Positions 46,222 through 53,710 of a DNA stretch of 64,000 bases are shown here, piece after piece. Position numbers and translations under genes: made by a program. Within the stretch, counting starts at the first letter, position 1, and each line of letters opens with the position of its first letter. Under the pieces are notes generated by a model, which was given only the letters and a program-made list of their open reading frames with translations, was not told where the DNA came from and searched no databases. This stretch comes from Burkholderia sp. WP9 (lineage in GTDB: Bacteria; Pseudomonadota; Gammaproteobacteria; Burkholderiales; Burkholderiaceae), in assembly GCF_900104795.1 (NCBI RefSeq), contig NZ_FNTG01000002.1, positions 1,922,001-1,986,000 of the forward strand, given 5' to 3'.

Positions 46222-47028
46222 TTACGCGCGTTCGAGCGCTTCGGCAGCCAGTTTGCCGATTTCCTTATCGATGTCCGGTGTCTCGCCCGTTTCGAGAATC
46301 CACGCTGCGGACAAGCCGGACCACGCCAGTATCCATTCCAGCAAGCGGCGCCGCTCGAGGCCCGCCAGTCGCGCGACCCGTTCGACGCGACGCTCGAACC
46401 ATCCTGGTCGCAACGCCGACGCTTCGTCCGGATTGCAGAAAATGTTCGCGTAGTCGAAACCGCGCTCGCCGTAGAGACCTTTGGGGTCTATAGCCAGCCA
46501 GCCGCGTGGGCCGAAATCGAGCACGTTCCCGTGATGGATGTCGCCATGCAACACCACCGGATTTTGCGGAGCCGCGAGCAGCGCTCGGGCGACGGCCGCG
46601 CTGTCCTGCAACCAGCCGCCGTGGTTTTGCGCAGCAGGCCACAGGCTTTCGAACCAGCGTGGCAAACCGATCAGATCGGGCAGCGGCTTGTTCCGCGGCC
46701 TGTGAAGCCGCGCGGCGGTCGTGCAGAGAATGTCGATTGCGCGGTCGTCCGCGTCGCTGTTGCCGGTGCGCGCCATGTCCGCCAGCGCGTGGCTGCTTTG
46801 CGCGCGCTCGAGCAGTAGTGCGTCCGCATCGTGGGCGAGTACGCGGGCCGCGCCTTCGCCGTCCCACCACACCATTAACCGCGCGCCGAATTTCTCTTCC
46901 GGCTCCTGGGCGACTTTCAGCATTGCCGGTACGCCGTGGTGGCGCACGGGGAGAAGCCGGCTGCTGTGCGTGCGAATCGGCTCGCCGTCCTGCTTTAAGT
47001 CCCATTTGACGATGTACTCGGTGAACAT
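46222..47028 (-). CDS. APH(6)-like aminoglycoside/hydroxyurea-type phosphotransferase
   Basis: 268 residues resembling streptomycin 6-phosphotransferases along most of the length: LMVWWDGEGAARVL, then the catalytic HGDIHHGNVL (H161-G-D163, Asn168) and the metal Asp181 (AIDPKGLYGERGFDYANIF). Such enzymes phosphorylate streptomycin or act as general small-molecule kinases. There is no mobile element nearby and its base composition matches its neighbours, so it looks intrinsic and its real substrate may not be an antibiotic. Confidence 0.85.
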   Translation of the reverse strand: MFTEYIVKWDLKQDGEPIRTHSSRLLPVRHHGVPAMLKVAQEPEEKFGARLMVWWDGEGAARVLAHDADALLLERAQSSHALADMARTGNSDADDRAIDILCTTAARLHRPRNKPLPDLIGLPRWFESLWPAAQNHGGWLQDSAAVARALLAAPQNPVVLHGDIHHGNVLDFGPRGWLAIDPKGLYGERGFDYANIFCNPDEASALRPGWFERRVERVARLAGLERRRLLEWILAWSGLSAAWILETGETPDIDKEIGKLAAEALERA

Positions 47029-47239
47029 CGAACGTCACCTTCCTCGCGCGGCCGCGCGAACTGCTTCGTCGAATATAACGATGTTGCTGTCAGCGGGATA
47101 TGGGCAGACGGCGAGCACGGTTTCTCCAACGGGTTGATGGTGGTTCATTCTCACCCGAATCGACCCGCAATGGCACGCGCAGCACGCATCGAGCCCCGAC
47201 GCTACAATCGCTCTCATTCATTCGACGCGGAACCTATGT

Positions 47240-47824
47240 ATGAAAGTCACCCGAGAACCTGTGGCGTTGTCGCGGGCCACGCAATTACTCAATCACGGTC
47301 CGGTCACGATCATCACCAGCGCGCACGGCGGCCGCTCGAATGTCATGGCGGCCTCCTGGGCGATGCCGCTCGACTTCAATCCGCCGAAGGTGGTCGTGGT
47401 CGTGGATAGCCGCACGCTCACGCGGCAACTGATCGAGGCAAGCGGCGTGTTCGGTCTGCAGTTGCCGAGCGTTGGCTTCGCGGCACAAACGCTGGCGGTG
47501 GGCTCGAACGCCGGCACTGAACTTGACAAGTTCTCAGCTTTCGATCTTGAGACATTCCCCGCGCAAGAAATCGACGTGCCGATGCTCGCAGGTTGCATCA
47601 CGTGGATGGAGTGCAAGGTCATTCCGGACGATAGCCAGCGCCACGACCTGATCATTGGCGAGGTTGTCGCGGCGTATGCGGATAGCCGCGTGTACTCGAA
47701 TAACCGCTGGCACTTCGGCGACGATCCCGATCTGCGCACCTGTCACTACGTGGCCGGCGGAACGTTCTTTGCGACGGGCGATGCGTTCGAGGTGGACGCC
47801 GTGGCGAATGGCGCGGCGCAGTGA
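47240..47824 (+). CDS. Flavin reductase-like domain protein
   Basis: 194 residues of the FMN-binding flavin reductase fold (GPVTIITSAHGGRSNVMAASWAMPLDFNPPKVVVVVD). The family reduces FMN with NAD(P)H or uses bound FMN for other redox work. Standing alone, with no oxygenase component next to it, so the partner is unknown. Confidence 0.87.
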   Translation: MKVTREPVALSRATQLLNHGPVTIITSAHGGRSNVMAASWAMPLDFNPPKVVVVVDSRTLTRQLIEASGVFGLQLPSVGFAAQTLAVGSNAGTELDKFSAFDLETFPAQEIDVPMLAGCITWMECKVIPDDSQRHDLIIGEVVAAYADSRVYSNNRWHFGDDPDLRTCHYVAGGTFFATGDAFEVDAVANGAAQ

Positions 47825-47854
47825 CGTCGGGGGTTGCGCATATAGACACACCGC

Positions 47855-48340
47855 TCAAACGTCACCCTCGGCAAATTTCTTGAGCGCATCCCCCGCCAGG
47901 CGATACCGCACCCATTCGCTTTGCGCGCTGGCACCGATCGATTCGTAGAAGCCGATCGCCGGTTCGTTCCAGTCGAGCACGCTCCATTCGAAGCGGCCGC
48001 AGCCGGTGTCGCAGGCAATGTTCGCGAGGTGGCGCAGCATCTGTTTGCCCGCGCCGCTGCCGCGCGATGCCGGCGATACGTACAGGTCTTCCAGATAAAG
48101 CCCTTGCTTGCCGAGCCAGGTCGAATACGAGAAAAAGTAAACGCAGAAGCCAATTGGCTCACCGTTCATTTCGCAGATCAACGCCTTCGCGCTGGACTCG
48201 GCGGAAAACAGGCTCGCTTCGATGTCGTGGACGCTTGCGACGACTTCATGCTCGGCCTTTTCGTACACCGCGAGTTCAGTGATGAAGCGAAGAATCAACG
48301 CGGCGTCGGTTGCGCGAGCGGGGCGGATATGGATGGTCAA
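47855..48340 (-). CDS. GNAT-family N-acetyltransferase (diamine/spermidine acetyltransferase type)
   Basis: 161 residues. The segments IRPARATDAALILRFITELAVYEK, GLYLEDLYVSPASRGSGAGKQMLRHLA and WNEPAIGFYESIGA match the SAT1-like GNATs that acetylate polyamines or thialysine. Start is TTG at 48340 (no ATG fits the family N-terminus). Convergent with the flavin reductase gene. Confidence 0.86.
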   Translation of the reverse strand: MTIHIRPARATDAALILRFITELAVYEKAEHEVVASVHDIEASLFSAESSAKALICEMNGEPIGFCVYFFSYSTWLGKQGLYLEDLYVSPASRGSGAGKQMLRHLANIACDTGCGRFEWSVLDWNEPAIGFYESIGASAQSEWVRYRLAGDALKKFAEGDV

Positions 48341-48466
48341 GGTTGGAGGCTCGATGGATCAGTTGAGTTGCAGACCGGCGTGTTGCGAAGCGCGCGCCGG
48401 TTTCGGATCAGACATACATCGTAGCGTTTAACGTGCTGTTCTGACCAGAGCGCGTCGAGAATGCGA

Positions 48467-48496
48467 TTGACGTAGCGTCGCCGAATCGTTTACTGT
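48467..48496 (+). promoter_or_regulatory. Promoter for the Thr leader and thrS paralogue
   Basis: TTGACG (48467-48472) and TACTGT (48491-48496), spaced 18 bases. The transcription start expected about seven bases downstream falls on or very near the ATG of the leader peptide at 48503. That would make the leader mRNA leaderless and explain why no ribosome site precedes it. Confidence 0.55.
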
Positions 48497-48502
48497 CGAG
48501 CC

Positions 48503-48589
48503 ATGGACTTCCACTCGATTCCCTTCGCTGCCGTCACCACCACGACGACCACCTTCACAGGCGGGTCGTCTGGAGGTTGCACGCGCTAG
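48503..48589 (+). CDS. Threonine-rich leader peptide
   Basis: 28 codons, ATG to TAG, with an in-frame stop at 48473-48475 just upstream. Codons 12-17 are six Thr in a row (ACC ACC ACG ACG ACC ACC), with two more Thr at codons 19 and 27; the core reads VTTTTTTFTGG. Eight of 28 residues are Thr, the substrate of the synthetase encoded 118 bases downstream. It has no good ribosome site, but the promoter at 48467-48496 would place the transcript start at the ATG. A Thr-codon run before a Thr-related gene and a terminator hairpin is the classical sign of transcription attenuation. Confidence 0.75.
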   Translation: MDFHSIPFAAVTTTTTTFTGGSSGGCTR

Positions 48590-48650
48590 GAGCAGAAGCA
48601 GTGGCAAACCACCAAAGGCCCCGCCGGAAACGGACGGGGCCTTTGGCGTT
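48544..48650 (+). promoter_or_regulatory. Transcription attenuator of the thrS paralogue
   Basis: Three pairings can be drawn. Arm 1, GACGACC (48544-48550), in the Thr codons, pairs with arm 2, GGTCGTC (48564-48570). Arm 2's GGCGGG (48560-48565) can instead pair with CCCGCC (48620-48625), the antiterminator. Otherwise CCAAAGGCCCCG (48612-48623) pairs with CGGGGCCTTTGG (48635-48646), a perfect 12-bp terminator stem followed by CGTTTCT. Ribosomes stalled on uncharged Thr-tRNA over the Thr codons would block arm 1, free arm 2, and allow read-through into the synthetase gene. The T-run is short, so termination strength needs testing. Confidence 0.65.
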
Positions 48651-48653
48651 TCT
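48612..48653 (+). terminator. Attenuator terminator stem
   Basis: The perfect 12-bp stem CCAAAGGCCCCG / CGGGGCCTTTGG has an 11-base loop that itself contains CCG-GAAA-CGG, and is followed by CGTTTCT. It lies between the leader peptide stop and the synthetase start, so it can only serve to stop transcription before the gene. Confidence 0.7.
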
Positions 48654-48706
48654 GGACCTCCGTTTGCGGCATCCATCAGCGCTAAGCGATCAAACGGAGC
48701 AAGACT

Positions 48707-49921
48707 GTGAACGACATCGACCACCGTGTATTGGGCAATAAACTCGACCTCTTCCATCAACAGGAAGAAGGCGCCGGCATGGTGTTCTGGCACCCGCGAG
48801 GCTGGGAACTGTATCGCGTGCTCGAAGATTATGTGCGTGCCCGCATGCGTCGCGCGGGTTTTCGGGAGATTCGCACGCCGCAATTGCTGGCGCGCTCGCT
48901 GTGGGAAAAAAGCGGGCATTGGGAGAAGTTCGGCGCGGCGATGTATTCGTTGGCCGACGCCGAAGAAGGCCGCGCGCTGTCGCTGAAGCCGATGAGCTGT
49001 CCCTGTCATGTGCAGGTGTTCAACCAGCGTGTGCGTTCGTATCGCGAGTTGCCGGTTCGCTATAGCGAGTTCGGCGCGTGTCACCGCGATGAGCCTTCCG
49101 GCTCGCTCGAAGGACTGAAACGCACGCGGGCTTTCGTGCAGGACGATGCGCACGTGTTCTGCATGGAAGCAAATATCGAGGCGGAAGTCGGCCGCTTCTG
49201 TTCGCTATTGCGCGCGGTCTATGCGGACCTCGGTTTTCCCGAGTTCAAGGTCGCGCTCGCGACGCGCCCGGCGATGCGTGCGGGCAGCGATGAAACGTGG
49301 GATCGGGCGGAAGAGGCGTTGGCGAATGCGGCGCGCGCGGCCGGGCTGGAGTTTGATGTGCTCGAAGGAGAGGGCGCATTTTACGGACCGAAACTCGAGT
49401 TTCATCTGACGGACAGCCGCGCGCGCAGTTGGCAATGCGGCACGATTCAGCTCGACTTCGTGTTGCCCGAGCGGCTCGATGCCGAGTTCGTCAACGAGCG
49501 CAATGAGCGTGAGCGGCCGGTGATGATCCATCATGCCGTGCTCGGCAGCATGGAGCGGTTCATCGCGATGCTGCTCGAACATCATGAGGGATGGTTGCCG
49601 GTGTGGCTCGCTCCCGAACAGGTCGTGGTGGCGACGATCAGCGACGCGAATCTGGCTTACGCGCAAGAGGTGACGCGTGCGCTCGACGCTGCCGGTGTCA
49701 GAGCGGCGCTGGACAGCCGGCCTGAGCGGTTGGAGAAAAAGATCGTCGATGCACGGGAAAAGCAGGCGCCGATTCTGGTCGTGGTGGGCTCGCGTGATGA
49801 GCGTGACGGGACGATCAGCATTCGCATGCGGGATGGACAGCAGTCGACGTTTGCATTGGCCGACGGCGTCGAGCATTTGCGGTTGGCCGCGTTGCCGCCT
49901 CCGGTGCCTCTAGTGATCTGA
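48707..49921 (+). CDS. Threonyl-tRNA synthetase paralogue lacking TGS and editing domains
   Basis: 404 residues, against about 640 for housekeeping ThrRS. It begins directly at the catalytic core (VLGNKLDLFHQQEEGAGMVFWHP), so the TGS and N2 editing domains are absent. Core and anticodon-binding domains are complete. The zinc ligands correspond to C98 (MSCPCH), H in DDAHVFC and H in IHHAVLGSMERF; class II motif 2 is CHRDEPSG and motif 3 GSMERFIAML. Residue 100 is Cys where the usual motif MNCPGH has Gly. The GTG start has GGAG 8 bases upstream. It should charge tRNA-Thr but could not clear Ser-tRNA-Thr. The Thr-leader attenuator predicts induction when charged tRNA-Thr is scarce. Confidence 0.9.
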   Translation: MNDIDHRVLGNKLDLFHQQEEGAGMVFWHPRGWELYRVLEDYVRARMRRAGFREIRTPQLLARSLWEKSGHWEKFGAAMYSLADAEEGRALSLKPMSCPCHVQVFNQRVRSYRELPVRYSEFGACHRDEPSGSLEGLKRTRAFVQDDAHVFCMEANIEAEVGRFCSLLRAVYADLGFPEFKVALATRPAMRAGSDETWDRAEEALANAARAAGLEFDVLEGEGAFYGPKLEFHLTDSRARSWQCGTIQLDFVLPERLDAEFVNERNERERPVMIHHAVLGSMERFIAMLLEHHEGWLPVWLAPEQVVVATISDANLAYAQEVTRALDAAGVRAALDSRPERLEKKIVDAREKQAPILVVVGSRDERDGTISIRMRDGQQSTFALADGVEHLRLAALPPPVPLVI

Positions 49922-49930
49922 CGCAGCGGT

Positions 49931-49967
49931 GGCTGAAGGGCGCATTGAATGAGGCCCTTCAGCCTTT
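49931..49967 (+). terminator. Terminator after the thrS paralogue
   Basis: Perfect 11-bp stem GGCTGAAGGGC / GCCCTTCAGCC with a 12-base loop, followed by TTTC. It ends the synthetase transcript 10 bases after its stop codon. Confidence 0.65.
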
Positions 49968-50008
49968 CAATCTGGCGCGACGCTCGAACGAAACGCTCGA
50001 ACGCAAAG

Positions 50009-50740
50009 CTATCGCAGTTCGCCAAACAACCGCCCCCAGCTCACCAACGGCTTCGTATCCACCGCCAGCATTCTCAGCGCCTTCCACACCACTGTCGCCA
50101 CCGTGTCGTACGCGGGAATGTCCGTCGCCATCTCGAACGCGCGCACCAGATGCGCTGCATGCAGATTCGTGCAGAAGGTGGTCACCGCGTCCGGTCTCGC
50201 GAACGCGGCTTCGCGCATCATGATTGCGAGTTGTGTGTCGGGCACTTCGGCAAAGCTGAAATTATCCTGTAGCCCCAAATGCCGCTCCGCCACGCATTCA
50301 ATACCGAGCGTCTCGTAGTTACGCACGATTCGCTGCTGAACGTCATCGGTATAAGGCGACACCAGACCGAACCGCCTTACCCCGGTCTTCTCGAAGATTT
50401 CGTTGAGCGCCAGCACCGAGGTGGTCGCGGGAATGCCGGTCGCCTCGGTGATCTGCCTGCAGAGCGCCTGATCGCGCTGGAACCCCAGCCAACCCGCCGA
50501 CGTGCCGCTCCAGCCGATCACGTCCACCCGCGCATCGGCGAGTTGACGCGCGGCGGCCAGAATCCGGCTCGCGTCGAATTGACCGAGCGCCGTCTCGGAT
50601 AACGCGATCTCCGTCACCGTGAAGCGGGCGAAGTGCGCGCTGACGTGCGGCAGTTCGCTCAGCATCGCAGCGGTAATCGGCTCTAGCGCCGTGTTCGACG
50701 ACGGCGTGAGCATGCCGAGCCGGATTCGTTTGCTTTGCAT
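50009..50740 (-). CDS. Asp/Glu racemase superfamily protein, arylmalonate-decarboxylase-like
   Basis: 243 residues. The second catalytic Cys is present (C190 in VTTFCTNLHAAH). The first position, usually Cys in racemases and maleate isomerases, is Gly in SGTSAGWLG (G79-T80-S81). That single-Cys pattern and the GRLF ending (WGRLFGE) match arylmalonate decarboxylase (G74, C188, GRLFDE), so a cofactor-free decarboxylase of a malonate-like acid is more likely than a racemase. It is the last gene of an eight-gene minus-strand cluster, 20 bases after the deaminase-type gene. The exact substrate is unknown. Confidence 0.8.
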   Translation of the reverse strand: MQSKRIRLGMLTPSSNTALEPITAAMLSELPHVSAHFARFTVTEIALSETALGQFDASRILAAARQLADARVDVIGWSGTSAGWLGFQRDQALCRQITEATGIPATTSVLALNEIFEKTGVRRFGLVSPYTDDVQQRIVRNYETLGIECVAERHLGLQDNFSFAEVPDTQLAIMMREAAFARPDAVTTFCTNLHAAHLVRAFEMATDIPAYDTVATVVWKALRMLAVDTKPLVSWGRLFGELR

Positions 50741-50760
50741 CCTGAAGCGTCCCCTGTCCT

Positions 50761-52146
50761 TTAGTCAGCGAGCAACAGTTTCACCCCCTCGGCGGCTTCG
50801 TAACGAAGTTCGTCGAGATCGAGACCCGGAATCACGCCGTTATCCACCACCACGCGGCCGTTCACCACGTTATAGCGAACGCGCGCCGGTTCGCCCGCCG
50901 TCACCGGCGCCACCGCGACATCGTGAAAGCCGTTGAAACGCAGATCGCTAATGTCGTACAGCACGAAGTCCGCCGCCTTGCCCACTTCGAGCGTGCCGAC
51001 CGCATCGAGACCGAGCACGCCGGCCCCGCCCGCGCTGCCCCAATGGATCGTCTCTTCGACGGTGGTCGCCGACGCGCCCTGCGCCGCACGATGCACGAGC
51101 CACGCGAAATGCGCTTCGTTGGTCATGCTGCCGGATTCGTTCGACGCCACGCCATCCACCGCGAGCGACATCGGCACGCCGGCGGCCGCCATTTGCGGCG
51201 CCGGCGCGATGCCGCTGCCTAAGCGCGCATTACTGACCGGACAATGCGAGCAACCGCTGCCCGTTTCGGCGAGCATGGCGATTTCGCTGGCTTGCAGATG
51301 CACGAGGTGCGCGAACCAGACGTCCGGTCCAAGCCACTCGTGATCGGCGACGAACTCGACCGGCAGCTGGTTGAAACGCTCCTTGCAGAAATCGACATAA
51401 CGGGTCGTCTCGGACAGATGCGTATGCATCCGCAGACCCATCCGCCGAGCTGCGCGCGCGACTTCGGGCAGGAGTTCGGGCGGCAGGGAGAACGTCGGCG
51501 TGGTGGGCGCGACGACCACGCGACGCATCGAGGCTGCGCCGCTATCGTGATAGCGCGCCTTCAAACGTTCGATGTCGGCCAGCATCTGATCGAGCGTCTC
51601 GGGCTTGAGCGCGACTTTCGAAAAGCCCGGATGATCGCCGGCCGCCTGCAAGGCGCCGCCGCGGCACAACACGAAGCGCATGCCGAACGAAGCCGCTTCG
51701 TCGAATAGCAGATCACCGGTTTCAGTGCTGCCGTCGGCGTGATAGAGATAGTGATGATCCGCGCAAGTCGTCACGCCGGAAAGCAGCAGTTCGGCGAGAC
51801 CCAGACGCGCCGCGACACGCGCGAGGTCCGGCGTAAACCGCGCAAGCCGCGGATAGGGCACGGCGGCCAGCCAGTCCTGCAAGTCCGCATTGATACCGGA
51901 AGGCACGGCCTTCAGCAGATTCTGGAACAGATGGTGGTGCGTATTCACCCAGCCCGGATAGACGACGCAAGACCGCGCGTCGATCACGCGCTCGTCGGCG
52001 CGCGGTTCAAGGTTCGGGGCGATGGCTTCGATACGGCCGTTGCGAATGCGCAGATCGACCTGACCGAGCCGCGCGCGCTCGCCGCTCATTCCGTTCATCA
52101 CCGCAACAGGGTTCTTGATCAGCAACGCTTCAGTTTGCATGCTCAC
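50761..52146 (-). CDS. 8-Oxoguanine deaminase-type amidohydrolase
   Basis: 461 residues of the ATZ/TRZ amidohydrolase family. Metal ligands are H70-x-H72 (NTHHHLFQ), H241/H243 with E246 (MHTHLSE), H280 (FAHLVH) and D331 (AVDGVASNES). HCPVSNARLGSGIAP is the segment typical of 8-oxoguanine deaminases and related hydrolases such as AtzA/TrzN. It would hydrolytically deaminate or dechlorinate an N-heterocycle in the cytoplasm. The GTG at 52146 has AAAGGA upstream (an ATG two codons later is also possible). The nucleobase permease gene lies just upstream in the same cluster, which suggests that it brings in the substrate. Confidence 0.87.
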   Translation of the reverse strand: MSMQTEALLIKNPVAVMNGMSGERARLGQVDLRIRNGRIEAIAPNLEPRADERVIDARSCVVYPGWVNTHHHLFQNLLKAVPSGINADLQDWLAAVPYPRLARFTPDLARVAARLGLAELLLSGVTTCADHHYLYHADGSTETGDLLFDEAASFGMRFVLCRGGALQAAGDHPGFSKVALKPETLDQMLADIERLKARYHDSGAASMRRVVVAPTTPTFSLPPELLPEVARAARRMGLRMHTHLSETTRYVDFCKERFNQLPVEFVADHEWLGPDVWFAHLVHLQASEIAMLAETGSGCSHCPVSNARLGSGIAPAPQMAAAGVPMSLAVDGVASNESGSMTNEAHFAWLVHRAAQGASATTVEETIHWGSAGGAGVLGLDAVGTLEVGKAADFVLYDISDLRFNGFHDVAVAPVTAGEPARVRYNVVNGRVVVDNGVIPGLDLDELRYEAAEGVKLLLAD

Positions 52147-52226
52147 GATTCAATGTCCTTTCAGTTACTGCGAAGCGGCCGGCGATCCATACAGGCGTAC
52201 CGGCCGCGCTCGTCATGCCGCGTCCG

Positions 52227-53567
52227 TTATTCGCGGACCATGTTGTGTGCCGGCACGAGGTCTTCTTCATGCGCGCCGTTGAGCACCGCGTTCAGCACCA
52301 CGGAAACCAGGCACGCCAGCACCACGCCGCTATGCAGGAACGGCTGCGTCCAATCGGGCATATGCTTGAAGACTTGCGGCGCCATCACTGGAATCAACGC
52401 GGTGGCGATCGTAAAGCCGACGATCAGCACGTTGTAGCGATTGCGCTCGAAGTCCACCTTCGCCAGCGTCTGCACACCGGCCGCGACCACGACACCGAAC
52501 ATCGCGATGCCTGCGCCGCCGAGCGCCGCCGAAGGCGTCGAGGCCACCACCGCACCGATCTTCGGCACCAGCGCCACCACGCACATCAGCACGCCGCTGA
52601 TCGCCACCACCCAGCGGCTGCGCACGCCGGTCAGAATCACGAGCCCGACGTTCTCCATGAAAGCGATGAACGGGAACGCCGCGAACATGCCGGCAATCGC
52701 GCTGGCGAGTCCGTTGGCGCGCATGCCGCGCACCACGTCTTCCTCGCTCACGTCCTTGTCGACGATGTCGCCGATCGCGACAAAGAGGCCCATGGATTCG
52801 ACCATCTGCACGACCATGACGACGATCATCGTCAGCACCGGCACCAGCGAAAACACGGGCGTGCCGAAGTGAAACGGCAGCGGCAAGGTGAACCACGGCG
52901 CTTGTGCCACGCTCGCGAAATTGCCCATGCCGAGCGAACACGCCAGAATGCCGCCCGCCACCAGGCCGATGAGTACCGACAGGTTGCGCAGGAACGCATT
53001 GGCAAATCGGTTGATCGCGAGAATGACCAACGCGACGAATAGCGTGACGCTCAGGAAGGGCAGGGCGCCGAACTGCTGTTGCGCGGCCTCGCCGCCACCG
53101 GCCCACTGATACGCGACGGGAAACAGTTGCAAGCCGATCACGGTTACGATGCAGCCGGTCACGACGGGTGGAAAGAACCTTCGTAAGCGCCCGACCAGCG
53201 GCGCGGCGAACATCGTGAAGAGACCCGCGCCAATCACCGCGCCACATACGCCGGCGAAGCCGACGCCCGGACTCGTGCCGATCGCGATCACCGGCCCGAC
53301 GCTGCTGAATGCGACGCCTTGCAGAATCGGCAGGCGCACACCGAACTTCCAGAAGCCGACGGTCTGCAGGATCGTCGAAATGCCCGAGCAAAACAGCGCC
53401 GTGCTGATGAGCACGGTAGTGTCGGCCGGCGACATCTTCAGTGCCGACGCGACGATCAGCGGAACAGCAATCGCGCCGATGTAAGCCACTAGCATGTGCT
53501 GCAAACCGAGCGTGATCATCTGGCGCTTCGGCAGAATCCGATCGACGGGGTGTATGGCGGTGTTCAT
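52227..53567 (-). CDS. NCS2-family nucleobase:cation symporter
   Basis: 446 residues, 12-14 membrane helices. The NCS2 pattern QHMLVAYIGAIAVPLIVASAL opens the protein, and the QGVAFSSVGPVIAIG and MENVGLVILTGVRSRWVVAISG segments are typical of uracil/xanthine/urate permeases. It should import a purine- or pyrimidine-like base with H+ or Na+. The ATG has AGGAGA upstream. Its cluster partners are all catabolic, so it is the probable uptake step. A perfect inverted repeat lies 54 bases upstream of its start. Confidence 0.92.
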   Translation of the reverse strand: MNTAIHPVDRILPKRQMITLGLQHMLVAYIGAIAVPLIVASALKMSPADTTVLISTALFCSGISTILQTVGFWKFGVRLPILQGVAFSSVGPVIAIGTSPGVGFAGVCGAVIGAGLFTMFAAPLVGRLRRFFPPVVTGCIVTVIGLQLFPVAYQWAGGGEAAQQQFGALPFLSVTLFVALVILAINRFANAFLRNLSVLIGLVAGGILACSLGMGNFASVAQAPWFTLPLPFHFGTPVFSLVPVLTMIVVMVVQMVESMGLFVAIGDIVDKDVSEEDVVRGMRANGLASAIAGMFAAFPFIAFMENVGLVILTGVRSRWVVAISGVLMCVVALVPKIGAVVASTPSAALGGAGIAMFGVVVAAGVQTLAKVDFERNRYNVLIVGFTIATALIPVMAPQVFKHMPDWTQPFLHSGVVLACLVSVVLNAVLNGAHEEDLVPAHNMVRE

Positions 53568-53620
53568 GACGTGTCTCCTATGTCGACCGGCATTAACGCT
53601 TCAGCGCTTACTCCGGTCGC

Positions 53621-53637
53621 ATGCAAGGTACTTGCAT
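53621..53637. promoter_or_regulatory. Perfect inverted repeat upstream of the NCS2 gene
   Basis: ATGCAAG-GTA-CTTGCAT, a 7-bp perfect dyad with a 3-base centre, lies in the 143-base gap between the CobW stop and the NCS2 start. Such a short-spaced dyad suits a dimeric regulator operator. It may give the transporter-deaminase-decarboxylase half its own control. No regulator is assigned. Confidence 0.45.
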
Positions 53638-53710
53638 TTCGTTTTCGATCGGAACGCGCCGCACGGGCCTCGCCGTACGGCATCACTTCGCGCGCCGACC
53701 GGGTCTCCCG

